A stretch of DNA of 64,000 bases. Origin: Dermacentor variabilis. Lineage: Eukaryota; Arthropoda; Arachnida; Ixodida; Ixodidae. Numbering within the stretch: the stretch's first letter is position 1; each line of letters starts with the position of its first letter. The notes beneath the pieces are model-generated. The model did no database searches, was not told the origin of the DNA, and saw only the letters and a program-made list of their open reading frames with translations. Of the stretch, positions 19,277 to 31,300 are shown piece by piece. Location: contig NC_134573.1 in assembly GCF_050947875.1 (NCBI RefSeq), forward strand, positions 64,705,815-64,769,814, written 5' to 3'. The position numbers were made by a program, and so were the translations under genes.

Positions 19277-19449
19277 CCTTACCTCCGTATTCAGAAATGC
19301 AACTTGAAGCTCATGCTTGACTTGATATAAAGGACGCCTGGTGTGAACGCGCTGAAGACACTCATTGCGTTTTTGGTGCGTCGACGACAGGCGTCGTCTA
19401 AATCAAGCATGGGCTTCAAATTAAGATGCATTTTTGAATACCGGGGTTA
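19277..19449. repeat. Palindromic MITE
   Basis: About 173 bp that folds back on itself. The left arm CGTATTCAGAAATGC... GAAGCTCATGCTTGA pairs with the complement of the right arm CAAGCATGGGCTTC... GCATTTTTGAATACCG. The arms are about 65 bp with roughly 80% match by eye, and the centre is near 19365. Confidence 0.65.
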
Positions 19450-19978
19450 GGATATATTGGACTTTCTTGCTTAGTCGGTACAAGTTAAGTCTGCAGTAAA
19501 GCCCCGCCCACGCCTTTATAAGCGCCTGCAACTGTTCCTCTGCGAGGCTGCAAAGAGTTCGTACTTCAAGCTTTGCCAGTTACCCAATAAGGCGGTAACC
19601 CCAAAAATAAAACTATTAGTGCGTACTTTTATACGTTTTCACTCGTCTGTTATATAGTAGAATGGTGAAAGCCTAATTCTTTACTCAGTTGAAACAAAAC
19701 ACTTGCTTCACTGCAACTATTTATTATCAAGTTTCACTTCAGTTGGCAATGAAGTTTCATGAGTTAAACGGCTCAGTAGTAAAATTAACTGTACCGCGGA
19801 CTTTTGAAAATGCTCAGCCTCCACATACACTTTGTCCATGTCTGTTGCACAACTCATCGCTTCCGCCGATGAATATACTCAAAAGCACACGCTCCGAAGG
19901 TAATAAGTAAGACGCCATTTTCAAAAGGTCGCATGACGATTTCTTGCTTCTGCGATAGGCTGGCGGAGTAACACGCCC

Positions 19979-20630
19979 ACGGAGGAAGGAAACTCAGGAG
20001 AGGCCCTGACATCACTCTTTGTGAAGCTAGAGTGAATCCGGAAGTTGGCGTTGCTCATGGCGTTGCTCCGCCTATCGGGCCAGCTCTCCTCTCTTGTTTA
20101 CATTTTTCGCGAAACCACGCCGCGCTGCGCGCAACCGTGCTACTCGGACCCTCTCGCTCCGCAGCAATACTAAACAATCGCTAGCTCGTTAGCATGATTC
20201 CGCCAAAGAGGGCAACATTTCCCGCGGATATTCCTTCGTCCGTTGCCATTGCCGTGGCGCGGTACATTGCGTACAGCGTTGCATGCGCGTTCATTTCACG
20301 AACTTTAGTTCCTCGTGTCCCACCTGGCCACAGCAACATCCGGGAGAGCACGGTCCAGATAATGCAGCGCAGCAAAACACGGAGACCCACGGAAACCTGC
20401 CTGCTCGGCGCATTTGCCACGGTACGACACCTACAGAGCAACACGTGTGAGCGCACAGAACCAAAACAGAGCCGTCATTGTGGCCCGAAAGGCGTGGCCG
20501 CTACGGGAAAGAAATAAAAAATCAGCTAAAAAGAGAACCTACTACGTCACTTCCTCCACACTTTTCTCCTAGCGCGCGGAGGAGATAGGGCCTCTCCCAC
20601 GGTGGCCTCTCCTCAGTTTCCTTCCTCCAT
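19979..20630. repeat. TIR-bounded non-autonomous element
   Basis: ACGGAGGAAGGAAACTCAGGAGAGGCC at the left (19979-20005) is matched by its reverse complement at 20604-20630 with about two mismatches. The interior is CpG-rich and contains only short frames; the 107-codon frame at 20194-20517 has no recognisable domain. Confidence 0.55.
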
Positions 20631-22425
20631 GAACACGCCGAACGGTCGAACGGTCCGTGTGCCTTGGTTGCCAACTACTGTGTCTTTTTACTACCGACTG
20701 AAATCTATCGCTACAGAAGACAGATTTGGTGAAGGCTCTAGCGTATTTGACGGAAGTTTCACGCGACGCGTTTTTAGTTTCCCCCCCCCTCTTCTAGTAA
20801 TGCTTGCAGCCAATAATTAACTTGCACGTATAATTCGAACGCGAGATTTATTTTACGAAGGTCACATGAGTGACTGTACAGTAATGAGATATTTAATTCC
20901 TCTAATTATGACTCACTAAAAAAGTTAATTCTACCATCTTGACCTGCTTTCAATTGGTTTCCAGCGCAGTGGCACTAAATTATGTAAATTTCACACATTT
21001 ATCGACAGTCGGCCATGACTCGCGAACGTCAAGGCCTCGATTTTGAGTGCGACGGCTTCGAGCGACGAAGCGGGCTGTCACGCGAGTGGCTTGTTCTCGT
21101 CGCTCGCTTTTGGAAATCTAGAATTTGCGTTCATCGCACGTAAGTGCTTAGCAACTATAGCCAATAGCGCGAAGCCGGAACAGGATACTACGCCGGTACT
21201 ACGGAGCGAGCAAACTAAATTTTGATACGTGCAAGGATAAGAACCTGCTGAAAGACGTTCAGAGATGGTGCGGCGCGCGGTGAAATCGTCTTTTCTTTGC
21301 TCTGCACCGTACTATGGTTCGCTCATATTTTTTTGTTCACTTTACGGACGTTAGCCAGCCGATACCCCCCCTCCCCAGCCCCACGAGACCATGCAGCGCC
21401 ATCTTTTTTGTTCAGTTTACAGATGTTAGCCAGCCAGGATAACCCCCATGAGACCACGTATACAGCTCATTCATGCAAATTCAGGTAAACAGCTTTGCTG
21501 TAATGATTTCACCAAGAGCGCATTTCTCTTGGATTATTACACTTGAAAGTCATTTACGATCGAAATGAATGTCAGCCAGATTGGTATACACTTTTGATTA
21601 GGTTAGCAAGTTCTCCTATCAAGCTTTTTGTCGCAATTGGAAGCACTGCTTTCATTAACATTTTCTTTGTACTGCTCCTTGACCTGTGATTCATTACGAC
21701 CACCTGGTGCTCCCAATGTTGTAAATATCGCCTGTACATAATTTCATCCATCGTAATAAATACCACGTAAAGAAATGTGTCTGTGGCATAAAAGTTTCAA
21801 TATTAGGCTTCTGCGCCAGAGGTCCCATGTTCGAAGCCTGCTGTTGGTCTTTAACAGTGCTTATAATGCAGTGTTCTTGAAAATGATCAATTTGCAGTTG
21901 CAAAGCCCTTGTAAAGCCAGAAGGCTGAAGTTTAGGCAATTCCACGTACTAACCATCATTCTCAGGCTGGCTAAACAGCCCTGCTTTCAGCTCGGGCAGA
22001 CACTAATGCCACAGCTCCCTCTAGTAATTGTACGAAACTCTATGGCTAATAGAGCCACAGCAGCAGTTTTGGCAGCAGTTTTATTGGCACACAGAAAAGG
22101 ATGGACCTCTAATCTATTAGTCTAACTTGGCTTAATATTTTCCTTTAGTGTCCCTTCACTATGAATATAAAGTTCTCAGCAGTATTACAGGCTGTCCTTG
22201 GCTCCTTCAAAATGCAACGAAACCCGAAACTAACTAGTATGTCATGCCTCTTAAGTTGAGTATAATACGGAATTATGAAATTAACAAGTCTCCCACTACA
22301 GTGTCCCTCCACTGCTTTTGGAATGAAAAACTCCACCAATTAATCGGCCGAGCACAGCAGGATGTGTCACTGTGCAGAATGCTTTAAAAAAAAAAAAAAG
22401 ATGGCACAGCAGACCAGGCTCGACA
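20631..22425. other. Intergenic sequence, no gene seen
   Basis: Only short frames. An imperfect direct repeat of about 55 bp (TTTTTTGTTCA[C/G]TTTAC...GTTAGCCAGCC) sits at 21328-21382 and 21404-21458. A 29-bp sequence at 22018-22046 resembles the TIR of the 16.8-18.8 kb element. Confidence 0.4.
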
Positions 22426-22447
22426 ATGTTTGTATACAACTGCCACA

Positions 22448-22453
22448 TTTATT
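22448..22453 (-). terminator. Candidate polyadenylation signal of the EEP-like gene
   Basis: AATAAA on the minus strand, followed within about 60 bases by a T-rich run on that strand (22385-22399 is an A-tract on plus). It lies 2.76 kb beyond the stop codon, so it would imply a long 3' UTR. Other sites are possible. Confidence 0.35.
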
Positions 22454-25209
22454 TCCGTACAGCAGGCGGTACACACAAAGGAAAAAGGTCGAAGGTCAAT
22501 GCCACGCAAGTGGGCGAGAAGCGCCAGGGTTGCACCTAGTTGTTGCACCTGGAGGCTGCACCAAGTGCAAAAACACCGGGGAGGTGATGCAATCCACCAC
22601 ACACTCGCGGCACTACCCCAGAGGACGCTTCGTCCTTCAGGGCGGAAGTGCGGCTCAGTGATGCCAAGTCGATGCGGCAATTTTCGAAGAAAAGCGCAGC
22701 CCGAGGAAAGGTCGATGCAAACCACTGCGCACACCTCGTAGCCAGATAGGTCGGGGGGGTCAGTAGCCACTAAACTGAATGGATGCCGTGATCGGGGAAG
22801 GAGGAGGCAGGCCACGACCCAGCCTCTTTTTAAAAACACGTCACCGTGAGGACTACTGGTTCCCAGGGGCATGGAACACGCACGCCACACGCACACACCA
22901 CACACACACCGTAAAAGATGAAATTTTCGGATGGTCAAGTCATTCATGACATAATGCGCGTAGTAGGTGCCAGGTTTGTACTTTACGAAAACAAAGCATA
23001 AAATATGTCACATGGCTTGCCTAAAAAGTAATCAGCAGCACTCATCATAATTTTTTTTTTTTGACAGATACACAATGCTTATGAAACTTAACGTTCTACT
23101 TCTAATAAAACTTTGCATACAATCAGTGCAAAAGTAAGGAAGAAATGAAAAACTGCCCTGTGAAAAGCTTTTATATAAATAGTATCTACGTCAATTGCAG
23201 CTATTTGCTCAAACCTTTTAAGACAGCATCAGGGACATCATCAAACCATCACATCTTTACAGCCATTTTCAGCTCTCCTCCCGTGCAAACATAATGAATG
23301 ATGCATACACTATTCAAACAAAAACAGCACATGACAGATACTGCACTCACAATTAAATTGCATGCCCTCACTAAAAGAACTGCCAAGTGCAGCTACGTGA
23401 ATGCATCTCTCTCTCTTTTCACATTCACAAAAACTCCCGCTTCAAGTTTAATTTTGCCACAGTATACTTCGCATGCCAGTGCACTGGCCGAGAACAATTG
23501 TTAACCACAATTATTTGCCTTGAATTGTGTGCAACACCCTCAGACACGAGAATGAAATTTAACAGATATTATTCTAATAATTTCAAAAGCCCAAGGTCAC
23601 AATCCTCTTGAAATGCAATTTCACGAATCACTGCACACCCTGCCTAGCTTAAAAAAAGATGGCAACGGCGCAACCGGCGATGGCTCGACTAGAAGTACTG
23701 ATGCGAAGTCTAAACAAACAACTGCCAATTTTGATTGATTCCTTTGCACGCCCCACATTCACAGAGGAAACCACAAAATAATTGTAAACAACGCTTGAAA
23801 GCTGCAGTGAACAACAGCTACATTAAAATATGCATGCCAGAAGAAAATGATCCAACGTGCCAAGAAACAAGCATCACACAAAGGAAAGTTCACGTAACAC
23901 ATCATCTAGGAGCAAAAAAGAATGCGTCGGAAATATTGAGTGCTTTCACTCGAAACAATGAAGAATCAGGCCTGCAACATAGGACAAAAAAAAAAGTAAC
24001 ATGGTGAATATGGAAATCAGCAACGTGCACACAACTGTTTCGTTAACAATAGGAAAAGACACAACGCGGACAGAAAAATAGTGAAGGCGGCTGGAACATC
24101 TCCCCCGCGAGCCCGGCCTGATGGGCATAACAGTGGGTGAGCCCAAGGTTTGGACCCACAGCTGCCGTCTGGGTCGACGCTTCGCAAAATAAAAGCACGG
24201 CCTCTCACGGACTCTAGCCTCGCGCCCGCGAGTAGGCCGACGTCGCAACCTTGTCCGCATGGCGGACAAAAAGACGGTCCACGCTATTGCACGAGTGGAG
24301 CCAGGCTGCAGTGTCCCACATCATCGTTCCAAGTCTGCCCCGTCTCAAGCAAGCAGCTACATCATACGGAAAAACTTCCACCGCTGGTAGGATTCGCTTC
24401 CCCTGTTCAGACGTTGCCAATGGGTCGTGTGTGGCAAATTTTTCCCACGCACCAATTCCCTGGCTTTAATGCTTTCAGGGGTGCCCGACAACCACGTGCT
24501 GCTGGCAACTTATGATCTCTGCATTTTAATGTTCTTGCCTTCACAATGTGTCGGCTGTTGGTGCAATTAGTTGGTTAACCTAAAAATCCACCCTCAGTGA
24601 CAGAGACGTCCACCATCACTGGCAAAGCCATGCAGTTAAGCTGGTCTACCACAACCACAGGCTCCAAATCACTCTAACTGTGCCAAAAAAAAGGCAACTG
24701 CTGGGACAGGATTCATCCATCTGCACATCTACATGTGCAGAGCCCCCCTGCTCGAGTAAATAGATTGCCCCTTCACCCTTTCAGTCACGAGTCTGCATTT
24801 CATGCTTTGAATTAACAGCTTCTGAGGATAGAGCAACAACTCTTGCTCTTTAAAGTCGGCTGAAGAGCAATGCCTAGATGTGCGGCCTTCCAAGCACCAA
24901 AGCCATGATGACCCTTGGCAACGACGAACAGACGAAAATGAGATGCCAACCTACCACAGTGTAGGAGACTTTGGGGTTGCAATAACAAAAGTAGGGGTGG
25001 GTTAACTGGCGCTTCAGGGGCAAAGATCGAGGGGAAGAAGAGCATGTGCTGTTGCAGATGAGGAGGAGAGTTCTTGTCCAGAGGAGGGAAGGGGTGGCAG
25101 GAGGGGCACCACCATCTCTACAAGAAATAGTCCGACCACGGATGACGCTAGATAATTAAAAAAAAAAGAAGAAAAAGAAAATGTGGGGGGGGTCTCTTCC
25201 CCTGTGCTT
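22454..25209 (-). other. Presumed 3' UTR or downstream region of the EEP-like gene
   Basis: No coding exon could be recognised here in either strand. If the AATAAA at 22448-22453 is used, this stretch is the 3' UTR. A GC-rich patch lies at 24100-24450 and an A-rich one at 25160-25180. Confidence 0.35.
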
Positions 25210-25338
25210 TCATGGGCTGCAGAAGGCCAGCCGAGCAAGGTGGTTGCCCTCGGTGAGGGGCTGCTGCAGCCGCAGGTTCTCCGAGCTGAACCATGCCGGT
25301 GAGTTGGCGGGGCACTGGGCAGGAATCCCTTCCTCCGC
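25210..25338 (-). CDS. EEP-like gene, coding exon 9 (last)
   Basis: Codons 978-1019 and TGA at 25210-25212. The acceptor reads TTCTTGCAG before 25338, phase 0. It encodes AWFSSENLRL and GNHLARLAFCSP, which correspond to the last strand and the SDHL loop of EEP nucleases. Only the His of SDH is kept. Confidence 0.78.
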   Translation of the reverse strand, partial: AEEGIPAQCPANSPAWFSSENLRLQQPLTEGNHLARLAFCSP

Positions 25339-28300
25339 CTGCAAGAAATGCCACCAGACGGATTGGCCTAGTCAGACGACACGCTCGAAAGATTGCTAAA
25401 AGCTTCAGCCAGTTAACTTCAAGAGATGCAACCTCTATCACAAAGGTTGATGAGCAGGCAGCATTGCAAAGAATCAGCACGAAAACAAGAGGGCCAATAA
25501 ATGTACAGCACCGTTCTGTGTCGAATTGTTTCATCAAATGTTTCATTTCACACACACAAAAAAAAAAAGCATGGAGTAGTACAAAATACAGAAGGTATCT
25601 CACATCCACTAATCATCAAGTTGGCACCTAGACATGTTTACCCCTGCAGAGAAAACTCATCCGAGCTCTTTGTACTAGATATCTATGTTCCCCTGAAGAT
25701 CACTGATAATTGTACAGTAGGGTCGCACACTTCCAAATAACAACATGGATGACACACAGCAACAATTCACTTGAACTTTCTAGGAGCTTTACAAGATTTG
25801 CTGCAACTATATGACTTCCAGCCACCATTTTACATTGAGGTCATATGGAGCTACATATATTTATTATCGCTTACGCAAAAGGCATGAGGCTACCATGCTG
25901 ATAACAGTGTTTGCAAGCTCATGGCCTCGAATTCCACCCTAAAGTAAATCTCTGACATCAACTGATACAAGCTCCCATACGAAGAGTCAACCTCATCAAC
26001 AGAGTAAACAAGGGAAGTGACAAGACACGTCCTCTTGCCAGAGCAGTGTCTCCGAGCTGCAGCCTCCCTCGTGCACCCAATATTAATCAGCATAAACCTA
26101 AGCTACACAGGAAAACTGGTAGGAAATGTTCACTTTTCAGCGACAACCCAAGAATTCAGTTTACGCATCGCCCACAAAACCACAGCGCACCTGCCCGGTG
26201 TGCCTTCATGCTCTTAAACAGTTTCCCAGAGAAATTATGACACTGAAAACCTAGGACTGAGGCAAGCATGTAGACACACAAGTGCTAACTTGAACAAAAG
26301 GCTTCATTAGAAACAGGTGCATAAATTTATACATGTGCATATCACACTCATGCATTACCTGAATACAATGTCAATACACTGAAAAGCTCTGCGCCGAGAC
26401 ATCACAAAAATGAGCGAACCTAAGTGGCGAACCTAAATTGTCACCGAGTTGGACATTCTCCACCGCATTCTTCAGCTGCCGCCGACTACAAGTGTCTTAG
26501 AAGCAATGCCACAAGATTTTGAAGCAAGAAAGCCAACGGCTAAGAGGCGCCTCCCCCTGTACCTTGGCAGCATAGCAGCTGCGTAAACTCGATGACGGGT
26601 GCTGGAAGGCCTTCCATAGCAGGTTCACAAGGGCAGCATTCTCGCGTCCGGGCAAGACCACATTGCGGTGCCGTTGCAGCTCCTCAATCATGTCGTCGTC
26701 GAGGTAGCCGTCCCGCAAGAGCTGGTATGCTGGGCTGCCAGCCATCAGCTGCAGTCGCCCCACCAGCATACGACCGGCCGGGGCACCTCCACCCACCTCA
26801 CGACACAGCTCGCGTGCCACACAGCACACCTGCACAGCAGCATCCACATCACCTGAAGCTCTGGCTCGAAGACGTTGCTGCCGCCAAGAATCAAATCAAA
26901 CTTTTTTTCTTAATATCACTAGTCGCCTACAATCTACCAATTAAACGGATCATGTTACATTGCAAGAGCTGGCACTATTAGTTTTTTTATTTTGTGTCGC
27001 TGTGCCAATTATGTTCTATGTCCACGTATGTTTTTCTTTTACGAAGGCTCCGTCTGCCATGTAGATGACACTCTGGAAACTTCGAAACACCAAACAATCA
27101 CTTTACCTTAATTTATCACATGCCCTTGATGTCCTTTGAAGTCTTCACAAAAAATGCATTGTGCTTACCTCATTCAGCACCCCAGTTTTCAAGTGAGTAA
27201 AAAATCTCGGCACCAAGTTTGCTGTTTGGTAGCCTTCAAAGTGGTTAAAAAATAAGGTGTCAATAACAGCTATTGCTGTAACCTGTATAACAACGTGGGC
27301 ACTTGATTATACGGTAGTCACAGTCAATGCAAATACCGTGTTGAAGTGTAGAAGCACCCAGAAGAGCCACCTCTGCGAACTGGGCAGTTAAACTTGGCTG
27401 TTCCAATGAGGGCACCACGATTACAAACACTAGAAGAATCCATAAGAGCTATTGCTGTAACCTATGCGCAGACCCGAGTGGTTGACTTTGGCTACATCAC
27501 AATGCTCACACCATTTCAAGCCAAGAAAAAGGCCCCAACCACTGCACCAGCAACAAGCTCCAGATCTGCTAAACTGCTAAAGCCAGAAACGACAATAATT
27601 TGGTGAAAAATAATAAAAAATTCTTCATTGCTGAAGATGCTGAATGTTTATAAAATATTACCAGACTTTGCTTTGTAGGTATCCTGTGAAGACGTGCTGT
27701 ACTCAATAACAGCAGCTAGCATGATCTGCCATAGACAAATAGAAATTGTAAAATTGTTCATAAAATGTACAAGTAATGGCGACTAAAATTTCATTTGCCA
27801 TTATTAATTGGTTTTATGGAGTGGGCAGTGATGCTATGTGTAGGTTTGAATGATTGAACAGAGAAAAAAATAAAGCGTAAAAAAATTACATGCCAACTGT
27901 ACCGTCTTTCAGAATTAACTTTGCGCTTAACTGGATGCAGATTGAAAGTTATTAAATTAATGGCCTCATTACAAGAACCATAAGAAAGCTGTAAATGAAT
28001 AGAAAATTCTTTCAAGAAAATCGTAAAAGTTGACAGGCATGTACATCCAGTGCCAACACCTAACGCACCATTTCAAGCTAGGCCAGAGCCCATACACTTC
28101 TTTTTCTGTAAGAGACAAGATGCTCGATCACGCATGTAAAGTTTCTTATAATTAGCTAGGGGAAAACTGTTCCTGATGTGCTGCTTCATGCGTGGAAAGG
28201 CTGTTGGAAGGTGGCTTGGATGGGCATCTTTCTCGGAAATCCACATGACTTAGGACAATCATCTGGATAACAGCGTCCTGTCTGCAATAATGGTTCATTC

Positions 28301-31300
28301 TTTACTGAACCATTGCAGAAGATTCTGTTTATTCTTTGTTATTTTTGTTCAATCATGAGAACTTATACTGAATTGTAGTTTGTGGGGCTGGAGGCGTCTT
28401 CCTGTACGTCAACCACCAGCTCGCGTGTGGTGACAGACATTTGCCAAACTTTTCCAGGAACAGTCACCTCAGCGGCAACATGGCAGACATGGTGATGCAC
28501 TGGAGCTACTTTCCTGCACAAACCGTGCTTCTTCACTTCTTCCTTGCGCCATCGAGCCGCACACGTCGCCAAGATACGCCCCGATTGGCCTCTCGAGTGG
28601 CCGCCCCCTGGCGCCCTCTACCCCGAACTCTGCTCTACGGAGCCCTTCCTCGCTGTGGCAGATACTCACAGGCCAACAAGTGGGTAACATGGGACCTTTG
28701 CTCCTGCAATTTCTCATTGTGGCGCTTAGTGGACCGCTAACCAGTTAGCTAGTGCAGTGGGCACGCATATTCTATAGGTCTTGCGGCGAGCATGTTGGGT
28801 TAATATAATAAGCCTGTGTTTGTTGGCAATCTGACTCCAGAGCCTACTCTGCAGTGTCGGAGAGTCGACGAACCCTGCCACAGCACTCTTTGTGCACTGC
28901 AGAGTGGAGGACCGTCAAGCTCTTTCCTGACCATTGCTCATACAGTGAGAGGCTCATGCAAAACATCTCCAGAAAATAATATGAACGCAAACAGTACCTG
29001 CATGCCACCAAAGTTGGAGGACAAGCTACAAGGTCTGCATTCTCTATGTTTCAGTTTCAACTATCAATTTTCTTCGCTTACTTGTTATATTAAGTGTCAG
29101 TAAAAATAAGCATTATAGCATTACACGTAAACAAAGACTTTTCATGATTTCATTCTAAGAACGCTTTATTTGTACGAAAATGACTATCTCTTACGCCAAT
29201 CCAGATCGGAGACAAGCCTTGGACACCCATATAAACTCAGACGGCGCCGCCACATTTCCCTCAAGCTAAAGACAGTTTTAGTGTGTCCGGTATTTGGGTA
29301 AATGTAGGTTGATTGGGCGCCATAACGGATGAGTGGAAGGGTGAAAGTCAACGGCCTGCACGGTGTAGGCACCATGTGGCGCAGCGCTCAAACAGGCAAA
29401 CAAAGAGCTTATATTGCAGCAACTAAGTATGCTACTCCGCTGCTGGTGTAAATTTTTGGCAGCGACATAACTGGGTTGCTGCCCAAAATTTACCCCAGCA
29501 ACGAAGTAGACCACACTTGGTTACTGCAATTATAAGCTCTATGTTTGCCTGAGCTCTGTGCCACACGGTGGCTGCATCGTGCAGGCCGCTCACGTTTATG
29601 CCTCTGCTCCTCCGCACCAATGCCCAGTCCGGTTGCGCTTACCCGAGTACTGGTAAAGCTCTCCAATGTTGTAATGAACTCTGCAGTCACATTCGTCATG
29701 TCCCGAGGCTACTCACCTGCAGTGCATTTATGCTCGGGGATGCAGGGCTCAGTGCCGCATTAGCCACCACAAGCTGTCGCTGGTCGGCCGCCGGTGACTG
29801 GCCACTAAGCAGCGGCTGCAGGCGTACTGTGAGCAGGTGGCCATCGGGCGTCAGCCTCAAGTGGTTCTGGACTGCTTCTCGGTCTGCTTCATCCAGAGAC
29901 TCCAGATCCTGAAGTTTTTGTAACGCACCACGCAAGTTTCGCGGTAACCAACAGTGTCGAGCACTGCCAGCTACTGAACCTGCAGTTTGGCAGTGGCAGA
30001 TGGTCCCAGCATGCACAACCGATCAAAATAATCTGTTGGCCTTTCTTTTAACAACCCTCAACGCAAGACCTTTTTCAGGTCTTGCACTGACTAATCAATT
30101 ATATCTTCTTTTATTTCTTGTATACATTGCCAACCCGAACACAAGCTGTCCACAACATTTTTCCAGGTTCTCGCCGCCAACCACATTGTTTAAGACTCCC
30201 ATGTTCACTGAACAGCAAACAGGCGGCTAGTTTTTACCCGACAAGCACAACAGACTGACATGCCTAGATTTGATATTGTGCAATTTACGCACAAAAGGAC
30301 AACCTCTGTTTCCCTTAAATATATGAAATTTACTTAGACTTATCAGCAAAGGCATAAATCTGTCTTCTTTAGATGTACAGAATTTGAAGGTGTTTAACAG
30401 CAGAGTTGCTCTAGCTTAGATCTAAGTACACCAGAAGTCTAATAATAATAGTTGGGGTTTTACGTGCCAAAACCACTTTCTGATTATGAGGCACGCCGTA
30501 GTGGAGGACTCCGGAAATTTTGACCACCTGGGGTTCTTTAACGTGCACCTAAATCCAAGCACACGGGTGTTTTCGCATTTCGCCCCCATCGAAATGCGGC
30601 CGCCGTGGCCGGGATTCGATCCCGCGACCTCGTGCTCAGCAGCCCAACACCATAGCCACTGAGCAACCACGGCGGGTCACCAGAAGTCTAATGACAATTC
30701 AAAGAACACCAGCACCGCCACTCTGCAACACATTTAAACAAAAAGTACCAAATAGTTACTGGCTTGTATGACTATGTTCCACTTCACTGCTTGTGTAAAT
30801 GTGCCAGAAACAAAATAATGAACAGAAAAAGTACTTCAACATCTTCTTTCTTCACTTTTAGTTATTGTGCAAGACATGTGATTTAATGAATTCTGAGAGT
30901 CTGTTGCAGGCTAGTTGTCCCTGAAGAATAATTACACTGCATTTGAAAGCAAGCAAGGTCACAACTTGACAATCTTTCGAAACTTCTCATGCTTATAGTA
31001 ATTGTTTAAATCTGTAATGTTGCACTGATGTCAGAAGCATCGCAGTTCAGATGTCAAATTAAAAAGAGAAGTTCTTCCTTAACATCTTGCTGCGAATCAA
31101 TAAGAAGTTATGAAACAGTAAACCTCTCCCTACACTAATTTAGTGTTTCTCTTTAGCCATCCCCTTGGAAGGGCCTCAAAAGAACTTAGGTGTTAAACGT
31201 GCAAGCATTAAAAGGGTACCTCCTCACAACTGTTTTTTCCAAGAGAAAAATTTCTGAACGTGCCTCGCAGTATTAGAGTTATTGGCAATCAAATACTGCT

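Noticed and set aside
20194..20517. 107-codon frame in a CpG-rich patch
   Set aside because: No domain, lies inside a TIR-bounded repeat, and an opposite-strand frame of similar length exists.
28380..28870. Possible LTR or CpG promoter in intron 7
   Set aside because: TTAATATAATAAGCC resembles an LTR polyadenylation region, but I could not find matching ends or a duplication.
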